A stretch of DNA of 64,000 nt, taken from NCBI RefSeq assembly GCF_016545825.1, contig NC_052614.1, positions 4,936,630 to 5,000,629 on the forward strand, written 5' to 3'. A program made the translations under genes and the position numbers. The DNA is from Eucalyptus grandis. Taxonomy: Eukaryota > Streptophyta > Magnoliopsida > Myrtales > Myrtaceae. Positions 33,700 through 45,387 of this stretch are shown piece after piece. The notes beneath the pieces are model-generated. The model had not been told where the DNA came from. It saw nothing but the letters and a program-made list of their open reading frames with translations, and made no database searches. Numbering within the stretch: the stretch's first letter is position 1; every line of letters begins with the position of its first letter.

Positions 33700-33985
33700 G
33701 AGTGTAATCATTTCGTGCTCAGAACTATCCACGATAGTCGAGTGATCTTCCTGGTTGACAAGGAAACCATTGTACCTTCCCCCGAAAGATCAAAATGAGT
33801 GATTCCGGGCCATCTGCTTTCGACGGCACTGGGCAGGAGACGTCCGATCAACAGCAACAGGTGAATTTCGAGCGGCTCTCTCTCTCTCTCTCTCGTGAAC
33901 GCACTGATAATATTTACACAAGGGGAGAGAGAGAGAATTCTGGTCATTTTGCTCCCTCCGCTGCAAAATTAAGCTTGCTTTGAGA
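33700..33985 (+). pseudogene. TNL promoter and first-exon copy 1 (truncated)
   Basis: Upstream wording 'agtcgagtgatcttcctggttgaca' is shared with copies 2 and 3 in pieces. The ATG at 33795 is in the place of the other copies' start, but the hydrophobic segment is deleted and it reads directly into 'MSDSGPSAFDGTGQETSDQQ' with a donor CAG|GTGAATTT near 33860. No TIR follows. A (CT)n run lies just behind (33878-33893). Confidence 0.55.
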
Positions 33986-33999
33986 GATGAAAAATTACA

Positions 34000-34327
34000 T
34001 AATAGTTCAATCTCCCTTGTTAACAAGCAAACCACTGTGCTTCGCCCCCCGGCGGCCTTGAAAGAGCAAAATGAGACTTTTCTGGTTTTATTTCACACCC
34101 ATTCTTTTCTTTGTGGCTGGGTACTTCTTTGCAAGAAGACTAGGAGCATGTTGCACCAACCTTCAACTTCTGTCCAACAGCACGAAGATCCTGGAGCCTA
34201 TTGTGGGCCATCTGCTTCTGTCAACGTTATGAAGAAGGCGTTCGACATCTTCTTAAAACAGGTGAATTTCGAGCGGGAGCTCTCTCTCTCTCCCCCCTTG
34301 TGTAATTCATTGTCTGTGCATGTTCAC

Positions 34328-34361
<34 letters not shown>

Positions 34362-34435
34362 GTTCTGGCCATTTTGCCACATTTTTTACTAAATTAAGCT
34401 CGTTTTGGGAGATTAATTATACATAATAGTTGAGT
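34000..34435 (+). pseudogene. TNL promoter and first-exon copy 2, with hydrophobic N-terminus
   Basis: The ATG at 34072 opens 'MRLFWFYFTPILFFVAGYFF' followed by ARR, which looks like a signal anchor or membrane segment with positive residues behind it. About 30 residues later the frame changes; the Ser/Thr-rich part that aligns with copy 3 ('PSTSVQQHEDPGAYCGPSAS') lies in another frame and ends at a donor CAG|GTGAATTTCGAG near 34260. No TIR domain follows. A (GA)n run is at 34331-34363. Confidence 0.6.
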
Positions 34436-34739
34436 AATCTTCCTGGTTGACAAGGAAAGCAAATGAAACGGCCAACTTGGAGCAAGTAAATGGAATGATC
34501 ATGCACCGGATTATGCCTAGAAAAAAAACGACTTAGCACTTTGATAAGTCCAGGTCAATTATATGAGTTCGCTGTAATTACTTCACAATAAAGAAATGGC
34601 GAATCCTGAGAGCCATTAGAAATAATAGGCAAGGACTTGAGTTGTTTTTACTCAATTTGAAGGCTTCTCCATTCCTAGTGTGAACACATGAAATACATGA
34701 AACGACCAACGTGCTTTGTGAGATTAAAATATGCTTAAG
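34436..34739. other. Non-coding stretch with duplicated TNL-upstream block
   Basis: Contains the second copy (34490-34610) of the 'atgcctagaa...caataaagaaatggcgaat' block. I see no gene. Confidence 0.5.
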
Positions 34740-35384
34740 AGTTCGTTTGTTTTGCGAAAAACTCATTAACAAAGGGAATTTTTTTTTTTTAAATACAGTT
34801 AATTTTCCTTCGTTTGGTGATATAAAATTGAAAATGTTTCATGCTCTCATTGGAAAATAATTTCAATATCTTTATATTATCTTTGGCAAAAGAAATCGAT
34901 TTTTTAAATTTTTTAAATTCATATATTTTCTTTTAGAAAAATTCTAATTTTTAGTTTTTTTTTCTATTTTTTTTTCTTTTTCTTTCCTTTTTCATTTTCC
35001 TCCTTCCTCTTATGCAATCGGTTGACAATTGCCAAAGGCGAGCTCGAGACTAGCTCGATGACGGCCTTGGGCAAGCTCTAAGCTCTCCGAACATGGTGAG
35101 GTCGGGCCTCGCTCGAGGTTGGTGATCGATGGAGGAGGGAGAAGTAAAACAAAAAAAAGAACGAAAAAAAGAAAAAAGAAAAGAAAATATTAAAAAATTA
35201 AAGAGGAGCAATTTTGGATAGTGTTACTTTTTTTCGATTTAAGGATTCATTTTCTTAAATTTATGCATGTAAATTTTCGTTGACCAAACACGTTTTCCGT
35301 TGATTAGTCATTTTTTGCACATTAAATGGGTGTAAGTCTGGAAAATCAATTCTTGGAAAACACTTTTTCCCATACAAATGCACT
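34740..35384. mobile_element. MITE-like foldback element
   Basis: The ends 'agttcgtttgttttgcgaaa' and, reversed, 'agtgcatttgtatgggaaaa' are imperfect inverted repeats. T-rich tract, a moderately GC-rich core with gagctcgag/gcctcgctcgagg words (35030-35135) and an A-rich tract follow the common plan of elements in this window. The target duplication is not clear. Confidence 0.55.
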
Positions 35385-35387
35385 ATA

Positions 35388-36204
35388 AGGCTCCATTCAT
35401 TTTGCTGAAAATAATTTCCAAGAAAATGTTTTTATGATTTTTTAGTATTCATTTTACAGAAATTGAACATGTGGGGAAAACATTTTCCATTAAGGGAAAA
35501 AAGTTTTCTAAAGTAGGAAAAAATGTTTCCGCTTTCCAAGTAGGGGAAAACATTTTCCTCGCCTACTTTCTCTTATCTCAGATCCTTGCTACCCTCCTCT
35601 TCTTTCTTTTTTTTTTTCCATTTTTTTTAAAATTCTAAATTCTAATCATATTTCTTTTCCTTTTTTCTCACTTTTTTTTCCTTCTTTACGGGCATATTTC
35701 GGTGACTAGTGGCAGGAGAGCTCGAGCTAGATAGGCCACATGAGGCTTGCCGGTAGTTGGTGAGCTCTAGCTTGAGCTGGCCATTTGCTAGATCGATGAG
35801 CTTGAGCCTTTAGCTTGCCGATTTGGCCAGGCCAAAGGCTAGTGAACCAAAGGCACTCGAGGGTCGCCCAATCAGTGAGTGCGAGCCTTTGGTGAGTCTC
35901 GAGCTTGCCTTTGGCTGGTCACTGACCATCGCTATGGCTAGCGGCCAATTGAAGAAGGAGGAAAAAAAATAAAAGGAAAAAAGAAAAAGTAGAAGAAAAA
36001 TTAAATATTTTATTTTTAAAAATAAAAATAAAAATAAAAAATATTAAAAGGAGTACTAAGAAAAATCAAATTTAATTTTCCATGTCAAGCGGCGAAAAAT
36101 ATTTCTAGTTTATTTTCAATTTCAGGTGAATATTGAAAAATATTGTTATTTTTCTTGAAAATATTTTCGAAAACGTAACAATTTTAGCAAAATGAATGGA
36201 GCCT
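35388..36204. mobile_element. MITE-like foldback element with 19-bp inverted ends
   Basis: The ends 'aggctccattcattttgct' and its exact complement 'agcaaaatgaatggagcct' are perfect over 19 bases. The core near 35700-35945 is rich in gagctcgagct and cttgccg words between T-rich and A-rich tracts. The flanks (tata-like) do not give a clear target duplication. It lies end to end with the preceding element. Confidence 0.78.
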
Positions 36205-36385
36205 ATTAGCCAAGTAATCATGCTTTGCCTCTTGCTTTCCCTTCTACCTCTTTACCAACGACGCTATAAACGGGGCGCAGAGAGGGTCCAGTAATCATTT
36301 CTTGCTCAGATCTCTCTTTGGTAGTCGAATAATCTTTCTGGTGACGAGGAAGCTACAGTACTTTCGCTCACCTTGAAAGAGCAAA

Positions 36386-36640
36386 ATGAGACTTTCCTGA
36401 CATTAATTCACACCGTTCTTGTCTTTGTGGCTGATTACTTTCATTGGTACAAAGAAGAGGACCGTCCCTTCCTCGACCTCAGCAGAACGAAGTGATTCTG
36501 AGCCATTTGCTTGGTCCACCTCTGCAAGAGGAAACAATTACTACGTGTTCTTGAGCTTCAGAGGCCCTGATTGTCGCAATGGCTTCGCTGATCACCTCTA
36601 CCATAAACTCCGAGATGTGGGCCTGCCGTTCCATCCAAAC
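36386..36640 (+). pseudogene. TNL first exon (TIR domain), copy 3, cut by the gap
   Basis: A frame in phase with the ATG at 36386 gives 'TVPSSTSAERSDSEPFAWST' and then the start of a TIR domain: 'NNYYVFLSFRGPDCRNGFAD' and 'HLYHKLRDVGLPFHPN', that is strand A and helix A with the conserved FLSFRG motif. TIR domains of TNL receptors are NAD-cleaving and signal through EDS1 dimers. The catalytic Glu would lie beyond the gap. Compared with copy 2, codon 5 (TGG) is TGA and codon 7 is TAA, so the hydrophobic N-terminus is interrupted, and no later in-frame ATG is seen before the TIR. Either a different start or exon is used, or the gene is dead. Confidence 0.75.
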
Positions 36641-36740
36641 NNNNNNNNNNNNNNNNNNNNNNNNNNNNNNNNNNNNNNNNNNNNNNNNNNNNNNNNNNNN
36701 NNNNNNNNNNNNNNNNNNNNNNNNNNNNNNNNNNNNNNNN
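36641..36740. other. Assembly gap (100 N)
   Basis: Exactly 100 N, the usual placeholder for a gap of unknown length. It interrupts the TIR exon on its left, and the inverted repeat begins with the first base on its right. Confidence 0.98.
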
Positions 36741-37080
36741 AGGAAAACAGCCCCATATTACACCGTAGAAGTCACAAGTGGGTTGTATCTCAATTAGATT
36801 TGAATGAAAAATGATCAAAACCACTTCATTCACAGTTAATTTGGTGAAGGACGATGAACCGTAATTTCGTCATTAGAGTCACAACTCACAAGCAATGCAT
36901 TGCAACATGTAATTACGCTTGCACTGCATTGCTGGGTGGCTTTTTTTCTTACATTGTATTTCACAAATAGAAAAATCAGTCTTTCCATCTCAGGAACCGT
37001 GGACGCAGATCTCTCTCTCTTCCTTTCCTCCTTTCCTTTTCTGCCTATTGTTCAATGGAGAAACAGACGCAGAGAAACAT

Positions 37081-37700
37081 AGGCCCTGCATGTTTTCGTT
37101 CCTGAAAAGTGTTCCTGGAACAGATTTTGGTTTTTTTGTTCGAGAACAAAAAAAAAAAAAGTAAATGAGAAACAAAAATTTATTTTTGTTCCAAAACGAT
37201 TTTGAAGAAACACAACTTCTTCTCTCTCTTCTCTTTTCTTCTTCTTTTTCTTTGGGGCGACACCGTCGAGGGTTGGCAACCTCGCCGGAGCGTCGCCGAC
37301 CCCCGGCGAGGCCGAGCCTCGCCCTTGCCTTGGCCAGGTGAGCTTGGCGAGGCTCGGTCGAGCCGGACCCGGCGAGGCCGAGCCTCACCCAACCACAGCG
37401 AGGCTCGGCCTTGCCGGGGCCGGGCGAGCCTCGCCGTGGCCGGGCGAGGCTGCCGGCGAAAAGAAGAAAAAAATAAAAAGAAAGGAAAAAATGAAAAATA
37501 AAATAAAAATATTAAAAAATTAAAAGAAACAAAAAAAGAATAAAATTTACTAAACATGTTTCTATTCATTTTTTATTCCCGGAACAAATTTACTAAATGC
37601 ATCGGTGGTCAAAAATTGTTCTGGAACAAAAACATTTTTTTATATTTTTGTTCCGGAACAATTTTGAACATAAATATTACCAAACGCGCATGAGAGGCCT
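37081..37700. mobile_element. MITE with GC-rich core, right-arm copy
   Basis: Ends 'aggccctgcatgttttcg' and, reversed, 'aggcctctcatgcgcgtttg'. The core 37255-37455 has gcgaggctcgcc words. Counterpart of 18019-18649. Confidence 0.65.
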
Positions 37701-37719
37701 CTCTAGTCTTTACACCCGC

Positions 37720-38729
37720 CTATGCAAAGACCGACACGGGACACGCGACACGCGACACGACACGACACGACACGCGACACGTCATTTCTAAAAAAATATG
37801 AATTCCGACACGTTAAATATTAAATAAATATTTTTATATAAAAATGCATAAATAACTAAATAATAATATTAAAAAGAGCCTAGAATTAATCTATACTAAA
37901 AACAATAATCCTACATTTGTTAATATCATATCAAAAGTGGAAAGGAAATAAAAATAGAGAAAAATCATATCAAAACCGATATGCCCTTCAGGTTTTCAAT
38001 TTTGATGCCACTTACTTCATAGATGACTTATTCAAAATAGAGCGCTCAATACATAAAAATGACAAAAATCAGTCCGTTCACTCAAGGTAAATCCTACTTG
38101 GTGCAGAGTAGCAAATAAGAACTCTTACCATTTGAAATCATTTTTATAATGCCTAGCAAATTCAACTCCGCCTTAATCTCTGGATCATTGTTAGGTTTCA
38201 GAATTTCCCTTACTCTTGTCCGTGTTTCCTTCTACCATAATTGCAAGCAACAATTCAGCAATCCCAGTTCTCCTAATAAGCATCAATGTAATACTCGGAT
38301 TCGACACAATGCGTAAATTGTTAATACAAAATATACAAATAAGAAGCGCCTCGCCTAGCCCCTTCACCTCCAACAGCTACTTCCCATGAAGACTGAAGAG
38401 AAGAGTCTAGAGTCTCCACTCTCCACTCTCCAAACCCCGTGCGTGATTGAAGTTTAGCTTTTATTTTTATATTTTTTATATTTTTTCATATATTTATATT
38501 TAGACCAGGAAGTTTGAAAATTTATAAAAATAACCCCGTGTGTGTCGGAGTCACGTGTCGGAATTTCCGACTCGCGTGTCGGCATGTCGGATAGTTGACC
38601 GCGTGTTGGTTTTCCTGACTCGCGTTGACCGCGTGTCGGAGCGTGTCGAAACGTGTCGGAGCGTGTCGGACATGTGTCGGAGTGTCGGGCCACGACACGA
38701 AGGGCCCGGAGAGTGTCCGTGCTTCATAG
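37720..38729. mobile_element. hAT-type element, right-arm copy
   Basis: Terminal repeats 'ctatgcaaagaccgacac' and, reversed, 'ctatgaagcacggacac'; perfect 8-base target duplication ACACCCGC at 37712-37719 and 38730-38737, the complement of that in the left arm. Many cgtgtcg/cgacacg subterminal words. 1010 bases against 1015 in the left arm. Confidence 0.88.
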
Positions 38730-39129
38730 ACACCCGCAGCCCCACTATCTCTGGTCGTGAATTTATGTTATTTGATCGACTGCTCCCAGGGCACCTTTGT
38801 CATTTTCCTCATCCGTCCCTACCGCTCTTCTTTCCAAGTCTGCAAAGCCACAAGCCTCTTCTTTTCGGCGTTAATGTGAAACACCCTGGTTGCCTCCAGC
38901 TGTTTTTTTTTTTTTGGTCAAAGCCTCCAGCTGTTCAAAAGAAAAAAAAAAAAAAGCATGGAAAAAGAGGCTTAAAGAACCCACATCAATCAGTACGTTC
39001 CCTTTATGCACTCTTATTCAAAGTTCTGTGCAGCACACGCAGAAATTGACAAGGGTCTCGTAATTCTTGTCTTCAACGGAAACAATTATCATAAATCAGC
39101 GTCTACTTACCGAGGCTACTGTGGAGGAA

Positions 39130-39270
39130 ATAGTAAAGGTTAATACCGGGAACTATTTGGGTGACGTCCGATAGATAGATGCTTTCGCAAGAACATGAAG
39201 ATGAGGAGCCATTGCAGTCATCCGCGAAAGCTCAGGTTCTTTCAAAGTTTGCTGGCTCCAAACTGAGGAG
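39130..39270 (-). repeat. Alpha module, right-arm copy of copy 2
   Basis: Reverse complement of 16460-16600 with near-identical wording (atagatgctttcgcaagaac, gttctttcaaagtttgct). Confidence 0.7.
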
Positions 39271-39794
39271 AAAAGGAAAGAGTTGGCTCATCCGCGCGAG
39301 AAAGAAATATAAGCGTTCGCCCTAAGTGTTTTTGTGTGTCATGTGAGAAAAACAATTGTAATAGTAAGTGTAAGCTCTCACTAATCATAAATTATGTGCA
39401 TTACAATTGTGTGACAATTTGTGTGTGTGTGTGTAGTATTATACTGTATTTTCATTTAAGTATCTCCCAACTCGAGTTGCTCATTACAATTTTCTTGTGT
39501 TGCCATTATCATGCTTCTGTACCCAACAACAATGAATGACAAATGATATCTAGATTCATGACGAATTTCCGTCCAAGGTTACCTCCAAATGATTTTTCAA
39601 CCAAACCATTAATGACCTCATAATTAAAAATTTGAAGACATGGCATAATTTTTGCAATGCTCATGGCTAGAAGATAGGCAAGTGGGAACAAGACACGTGT
39701 GGATAGGCAAGATATCATGCATCATACCAAATGCCATGGGCATCATACCCATGAATGTTTTTCGTATTTTAAACCAACTATCATATCAGAAAAA

Positions 39795-40065
39795 TCATCC
39801 AATTAGTCATAAATGTATTATATAAACATCAATTTAATCTTAAATTTTATAATTTCACCAATTTAGTTCTAAATTTTTGCTATATTCCAATATAGTCATT
39901 GTAATCAATTTTTAGCGGAAGCCACTAGTGTAACAATATGTCAAGTAGGACGACTCAAGGCAATTAAATCGCCACATCAGCGATTCTCGACGAAAATTGA
40001 CTAAAAAGACCATATTAATGTCTCACGCAAAAATTTAAGATTAAATTGATAAAATTATTATATTC
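39795..40065. repeat. Small foldback repeat, right-arm copy
   Basis: Counterpart of 15655-15925, with 'atcaatttaatcttaaattt' and 'aaatttaagattaaattgat' ends. Confidence 0.6.
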
Positions 40066-42779
40066 AACCAAGATTTTCTTCAGAAGGGACGAGTGATGTG
40101 ATGATAGCGATACAACATGAATGCTGAAATTATTGAAGCCTTCGTGAGAATTGCTCTATGGAGTCACTTTGAAAAACGAATGAGCTGACACGCACTGTCC
40201 ATCAAAGCTCGGTCTATGGTTGGCATGCGTTGAGTACAAATGAGTTGGAAAAGCAATGTAAGTGGAGAATTATTGGGGAGAGTGACAAGTGGGGATCCAC
40301 TTTGCTTTGTCAATATCATGGCTTGACCATCGTACGCGTTTGTGGACCATCCTCAATATCTTTCCCCCGATTGGGGTCAAGGAGTATGCACTATCTTGAT
40401 CCAGTGCCTCAACTTGAACTTTACATCCATTTTGAGCCTCAACTGCTATATTCTAACGCTTGAATGAACATAACATAAAATGTAAAGATGATTTTCGAGA
40501 CATAATGTATTTGATTGATATTTCGCACTTGGTCAAGTTTGACATGTAAATCTAATTAAGGAATCCAAGATGGCCAGGGATTCCTGTGAAGAAATATTGC
40601 AGTTGATAAAAAACATACTAATAATTTACCATGAAAAGAATTGTTAAGGGACTTAGATGGCTGAACTTAAGGAATTTGTTGGAGAGAACATATGGGTCAG
40701 TTGAAGCAATCGTTCTTCCAGTTGAGCATCCTCATGGATAATATGAAATGAAAAGAATTTGCATAAGGAAATAAACAAAAACCAAATATACTTTAAGGCG
40801 AGGAAGCGAATCATTCTTCAAAAGAAGCATTTCGGGAGAAAATTATAACTCAAATTTGGTAGTGATAGTGCTTATCTATGACTACTAATACTTTGCTAGT
40901 GTCATCAAAATCTCAAATTTCATCAATCAAGTACTAATCTCCACGCTATATGCAATTTAGAATAACAAAAGAAAGAGACCACTCACCCACACACAATTTC
41001 GAGTAGTAAAATTTTCCTTTCAGAAATACATAAAATTTACTCAATTTCTCTCTTTCAACAATACCTAAAATTTTCCTATATTTCAAATCTTCCTGTGTTT
41101 CCTAAATGCTTGTACATAACAAGTTAAATTTAGTCAATTATTCCAAACTTTCCAATTGAATTGGGGATAAAATAGAGACGATAATCACCATCATACTATG
41201 GAAATGCATTCATCAATTATTTTCTCATATGTCCCAATCGCTCCCGTGTCTCCAAGTCCATCGTGACCTCTACTTTTTAGAGTCAATGTGAAAAAGCACC
41301 GATTGCTAGTCCAAAAGAAATTCGAGAAGGTTAAAGCACCGACACAATCGGCACGTTCTTAGAAACGTCTGCGTGAAGTTTTTGTCCTCTAACTGAACGA
41401 TCATGAGATCTAGAAATCAACGTCCATAGGCTACCGTGTCATGAATAGTAAGCCTAATAGTAGGGAATTATTTCAGAGACATATGATAAATGCTTTCACA
41501 AAAAATAAAAGATGAGAAGCCCTTGACGTTGTACATGAAGCTAAGGTTCCTAAAGTATACGATTTTGTCTTTCAAAATTTGTGGGCTCCAATCTTCGTGG
41601 CTAAACGTGTGAATCTTTTGTTCAGGAATTTTGGCTACACATTTCAAAAATTTCGTTCCAAAGCTAAGGTTCCTAAAGCAGTAGATTGGTGCCTATAAAT
41701 AGGACATTAGAAAGCTTCAGTGGGCCGACTATTCCAAGTAATATTGGTTTCGCGATTTTTGATCATAAACAATTTAATTATGAAACCTCATATTCCGCTC
41801 ATTTATAATTTTTCGTGCCAATTTACAATATTTGAAAGGAGGCAAGCAACACAAAAGAGATACCGTAATTTTGACGAAAACAATGATTAGAAATCAACGT
41901 CTACTTGTTGAGACTGCTGTGTAGAAACTAGCAAGGATGATAAAAATGGGAGGGAGCCATTTCGGAGTTGTACAATAGATAGATGCTTTCGCTGCCGCCC
42001 ATAGTAATAATGGAAGGAGCTATTTAAGAGGCGTACAATAGATAGATGCTTTCCCAAGAACATGGAAATGAGAAGCTATTTAAGTCATGCGTGAAAGCTC
42101 AGGCTCTTTCGAAGTTTGCGGGCTCCAGTGGCAGCATTGTTTCTTACACCAAAGAATAATTTCGAAGAGCAAAGGACGTAGCAGAAAATGCAAATCCCAA
42201 TTCTGTTCGTGCATGCAGTGATGCTTGCTCTTATCTAGAAAGAACTCAATTTTTTTCTTCATTTTGTGCATAATGTGACGAAGGATTGTATTAACGTCGG
42301 GCTTTTTTTGTGGTTGATCAACTACTACTTAACACGAGAACAATTATTATCGAAAATGACATGACACCTGCATCACTGAAATATGACTAGTGTGGGCTTT
42401 TGTACAATAGATAGATGTTCAGGATTGAGACCTTGCGGTGACTGCATAAAGCGCGCGACGCAGCGTTCCAGTTTTCAGCCCAAAATGAAAACTACAAATT
42501 AAAGAAAAGAACTAGAAAACCCAAATTGAAGTTCTAAGAAGCCTTATGGTCAATGACAAAGTTTGCAGTTTTTGTTTTCAATGGAAAGGAAAATTTTTCA
42601 TTCTCGGTTTCTTGTTCCCTTAAACATGTTTTTGGCTTGTAGAAATAAGAACTTTAAATAGGAATGTAAATTTAAACCCGTTTCCCGAGTCTTTGGAATC
42701 TATCAGTTTGCACCTTTTCCACCAAAATTTTACCTAATTGAGTTGGAATTCGTGGATATCATCTCTCGATGGAAATCCT
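40066..42779. other. Non-coding right-arm part with beta and alpha modules
   Basis: Reverse complement of about 12950-15655. It includes the beta module (about 41420-41590) and the alpha module (about 42000-42130) reversed. No gene is seen; short frames such as 40230-40463 and 42080-42271 are not kept as proteins between the arms. Confidence 0.6.
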
Positions 42780-43456
42780 ACCCCAACGGTCGTAGTTTTC
42801 ACCCAAAAAACCCTAACGTTCTTAGCTGAATACAGCAGTCATTTCATCTAGTCTTTACCAAGATGAAAATCTCCCATTTCCTTTTCAACTTTGACCCTTT
42901 GCCCAAAATCCCCAACCCCCCATGAGCCATATTCACTGTTCCATAAGCTAACCCAAACCCAACTTCTGATAAAACCCGATCTCCCTTTGATAGCATCACG
43001 CTCTACAAGGCATGGAATCAATGACCATCGTATTAGCTGAAAGGAACAGTCCTGGTTAATGCTCGCCCAAACATCAAACCCATTACAAAAGCCCCAACCC
43101 AAAAGCCCCCCTACCCCATCAACCTCCCAGAGCAATGCATTGTCTCTGGACAGCATTTTACCATTACGCTCCACTGGGATACAACCCCAAGAATGAATTT
43201 ATTGGAATAGCTTCTTTTGCTGTACTTTTCTCATAGGAAGTAAGTTGTCTGCCTCTCGTGCCTCTTGGATGGAAGAATAAGATAACTTAGATTCTTGAGT
43301 TACTATACAAAAAATTATGCAATTTGTGGTCAGAAAAAGACCTGGCTGAGATTAGACGGTATGGTCCCAAATGGTAGAATATAAGAATGCTGTCTAACCA
43401 TGTTTAGGCAATTGTTCTACAACCCTAGTATCAATCTCTAAGCCTTCCAAAACACT

Positions 43457-44053
43457 ATGAAGAGGGCATGGATAGTGCATTCAGTTACCTTTGATCGGGT
43501 AGACTCGAGAACTTTAGCCTTAACCTTTAAGTCTGAAAATGAAATGAACAGAATTCTTGAGACAAGGCCTTGGTCTTTCTCTAGCAATCCTCTGGTGCTT
43601 AAACCATGGATCCCGACTACTTCACAGTACAGTTACGATTACACACATGACAAGTTTTGGGTTCAAGTGCCCAAATTACCTATGGATTGGGTCTCGGAAG
43701 AAACCATAAGGCGAATAATAGCAGTAGCGGGCTTGGTAACTGAAATGAAAATCGATACAAAGGGGTTTAGCTCTGATACAGGTGGAAAAGCTAGAGTAAG
43801 AATTGATTTATCATCCCCCTTGAAACCCGGGACATTTGCTAGCCAAGGAGGAAAGAAACTATGGGTCGACTTTAGATATGAAAGATCACTGCACTTTTGT
43901 TATGCACGTGGTCGAATATGGCATTATGCCAAGTTCTGTGAGGAAGAAGGATATGACGAGAACTGGTTAGGAACTGATGATCCTAGTTACTTTGGAAGAG
44001 GATCCTCTTTGGAAGCTGTTCTATGCAAAATCAGAGGATATAACAATAGATGA
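43457..44053 (+). CDS. LINE ORF1 protein (DUF4283-like, zinc knuckle)
   Basis: A 198-residue open frame, possibly longer upstream. It has 'RTLALTFKSENEMNRILETR' and 'PWSFSSNPLVLKPWIPTTSQ' of the DUF4283 region (about residues 20-60), 'HDKFWVQVPKLPMDWVSEET' (about 68-90), then the knuckle 'CYARGRIWHYAKFC' near residue 155. In the knuckle the conserved Gly before His is Trp (R-I-W-H instead of R-I-G-H in the left arm), so metal binding may be weak. ORF1 proteins bind LINE RNA. With the polymerase missing the frame has no evident use and is kept open by youth or chance. Confidence 0.78.
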   Translation: MKRAWIVHSVTFDRVDSRTLALTFKSENEMNRILETRPWSFSSNPLVLKPWIPTTSQYSYDYTHDKFWVQVPKLPMDWVSEETIRRIIAVAGLVTEMKIDTKGFSSDTGGKARVRIDLSSPLKPGTFASQGGKKLWVDFRYERSLHFCYARGRIWHYAKFCEEEGYDENWLGTDDPSYFGRGSSLEAVLCKIRGYNNR

Positions 44054-44228
44054 TCATATTATTCTAGAAACTCCTACCCCTACCCTGCAAATGGTGCCCT
44101 CTGAGCCTAGGGGAAAGAATTCATTGGTTCTAGTAGTGGGAACAACCTAGAAAAGTTAGGATAGATTTTTGCTAAGGAGATGGAAGCAATTGAAAAAGGT
44201 GGCACGAATCCATTAAAAAAACTAAGAA

Positions 44229-45121
44229 GGAAAATGTCACAAATAGTCCCTATATTTTCATTTCAATGTCAATTTCGTCCCCGAACTTTCGATTGGCTCA
44301 ATTTGGTTTTGAACTATTGATAAAATGTCGATCTAGTCCTCGAACTTTCGAATGGCTCAATTTAGTCCCTAAACTATTAATAAAATGTCGATCTAGTCCT
44401 TGAACTTTCGATCGGCTCAAGTTGGTCCACGAACTATGATGAAATGTTCGATCTAGTCATTCGTTACTATTTTTTCTTTTTTTTTCTCCTTTTTTTTCCC
44501 TTTTTTTCCTTTTTCCTTTTTTTTTTTCCTTTTTTTTTTCGCTTTCCCTCGCCGGAGCCGGCGGAGGGCCAGCGTCCGGTGAGGGAGCCCCTCGCGGCGT
44601 CCTCGCAAGCGGCGAGTCCTCGCCGATCTTGCGAGGGAGCCCCTCGCCGGCATCGGGGCGAGGCGAGGGCTCTCCCTCATAGATCCGGCGAGGGAGAGCC
44701 CCGCGTAGACGCCGGGCGAGGGAGAGCCCTCGCCCGCTATGGGGACGCCGGCGAGGGGCCCTCGCGGACGCCGGCCCTCCCTCCGGCAGAGGGAAAGCGA
44801 AAAAAAAAAGGGAAAAAAAAAAAAAAAAAAAAAAGGAAAAAAAAAAAAAAGAAAAAGGGGAAAAAGAAAAGAAAAATAGTAATGAAGGACTAGATCGGAC
44901 ATTTCATCATAGTTCAGGGACCAACTTGAGCCGATCGAAAGTTCAGGGACTAGATCGGACATTTTATTAATAGTTTAGGGACCAAATTGAGCCATTCGAA
45001 AGTTCAAGGACTAGATCGGACATTTTATCAATAGTTCAGGGACCAAATTGAGCCAATCGAAAGTTCAGGGACGAAATTGGACATTGAGTGAAAATATAGG
45101 GACTATTTGTGACATTTTCCC
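44229..45121. mobile_element. Mutator-like foldback element, right-arm copy
   Basis: Ends 'ggaaaatgtcacaaatag' and complement; 9-base duplication AACTAAGAA at 44220-44228 and 45122-45130, the complement of the left-arm duplication. GC core 44540-44800 with gcgaggg/ccctcgc words. 893 bases against 956 in the left arm. Confidence 0.88.
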
Positions 45122-45387
45122 AACTAAGAAAAGAGCTTGATGCTGATAACAGCTCCAAACGAGTCTACAATGCTAGAAGGTAGCTCAAAAGGCCCCCAAA
45201 AGAAACGTAGCAAGGGGAAGAAAATAGGTGGAAACAAAACACAGTGAAGGTATAGTCCTTACACTTCTCAAAAAGTGAACTCTCTTGTCTTAGATGAGAC
45301 CAAACTTTTGGAGACTCCAATTCAGGTTTTGGAGGATCCTAAGATACGGGCTTTGGTGGTTATCACTAATAAGCCACCGAGGTTCCC

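Noticed and set aside
36419..36833. Open frames running through the N block
   Set aside because: The N run has unknown length, so no frame can be carried across it. Only the part left of 36641 is used.
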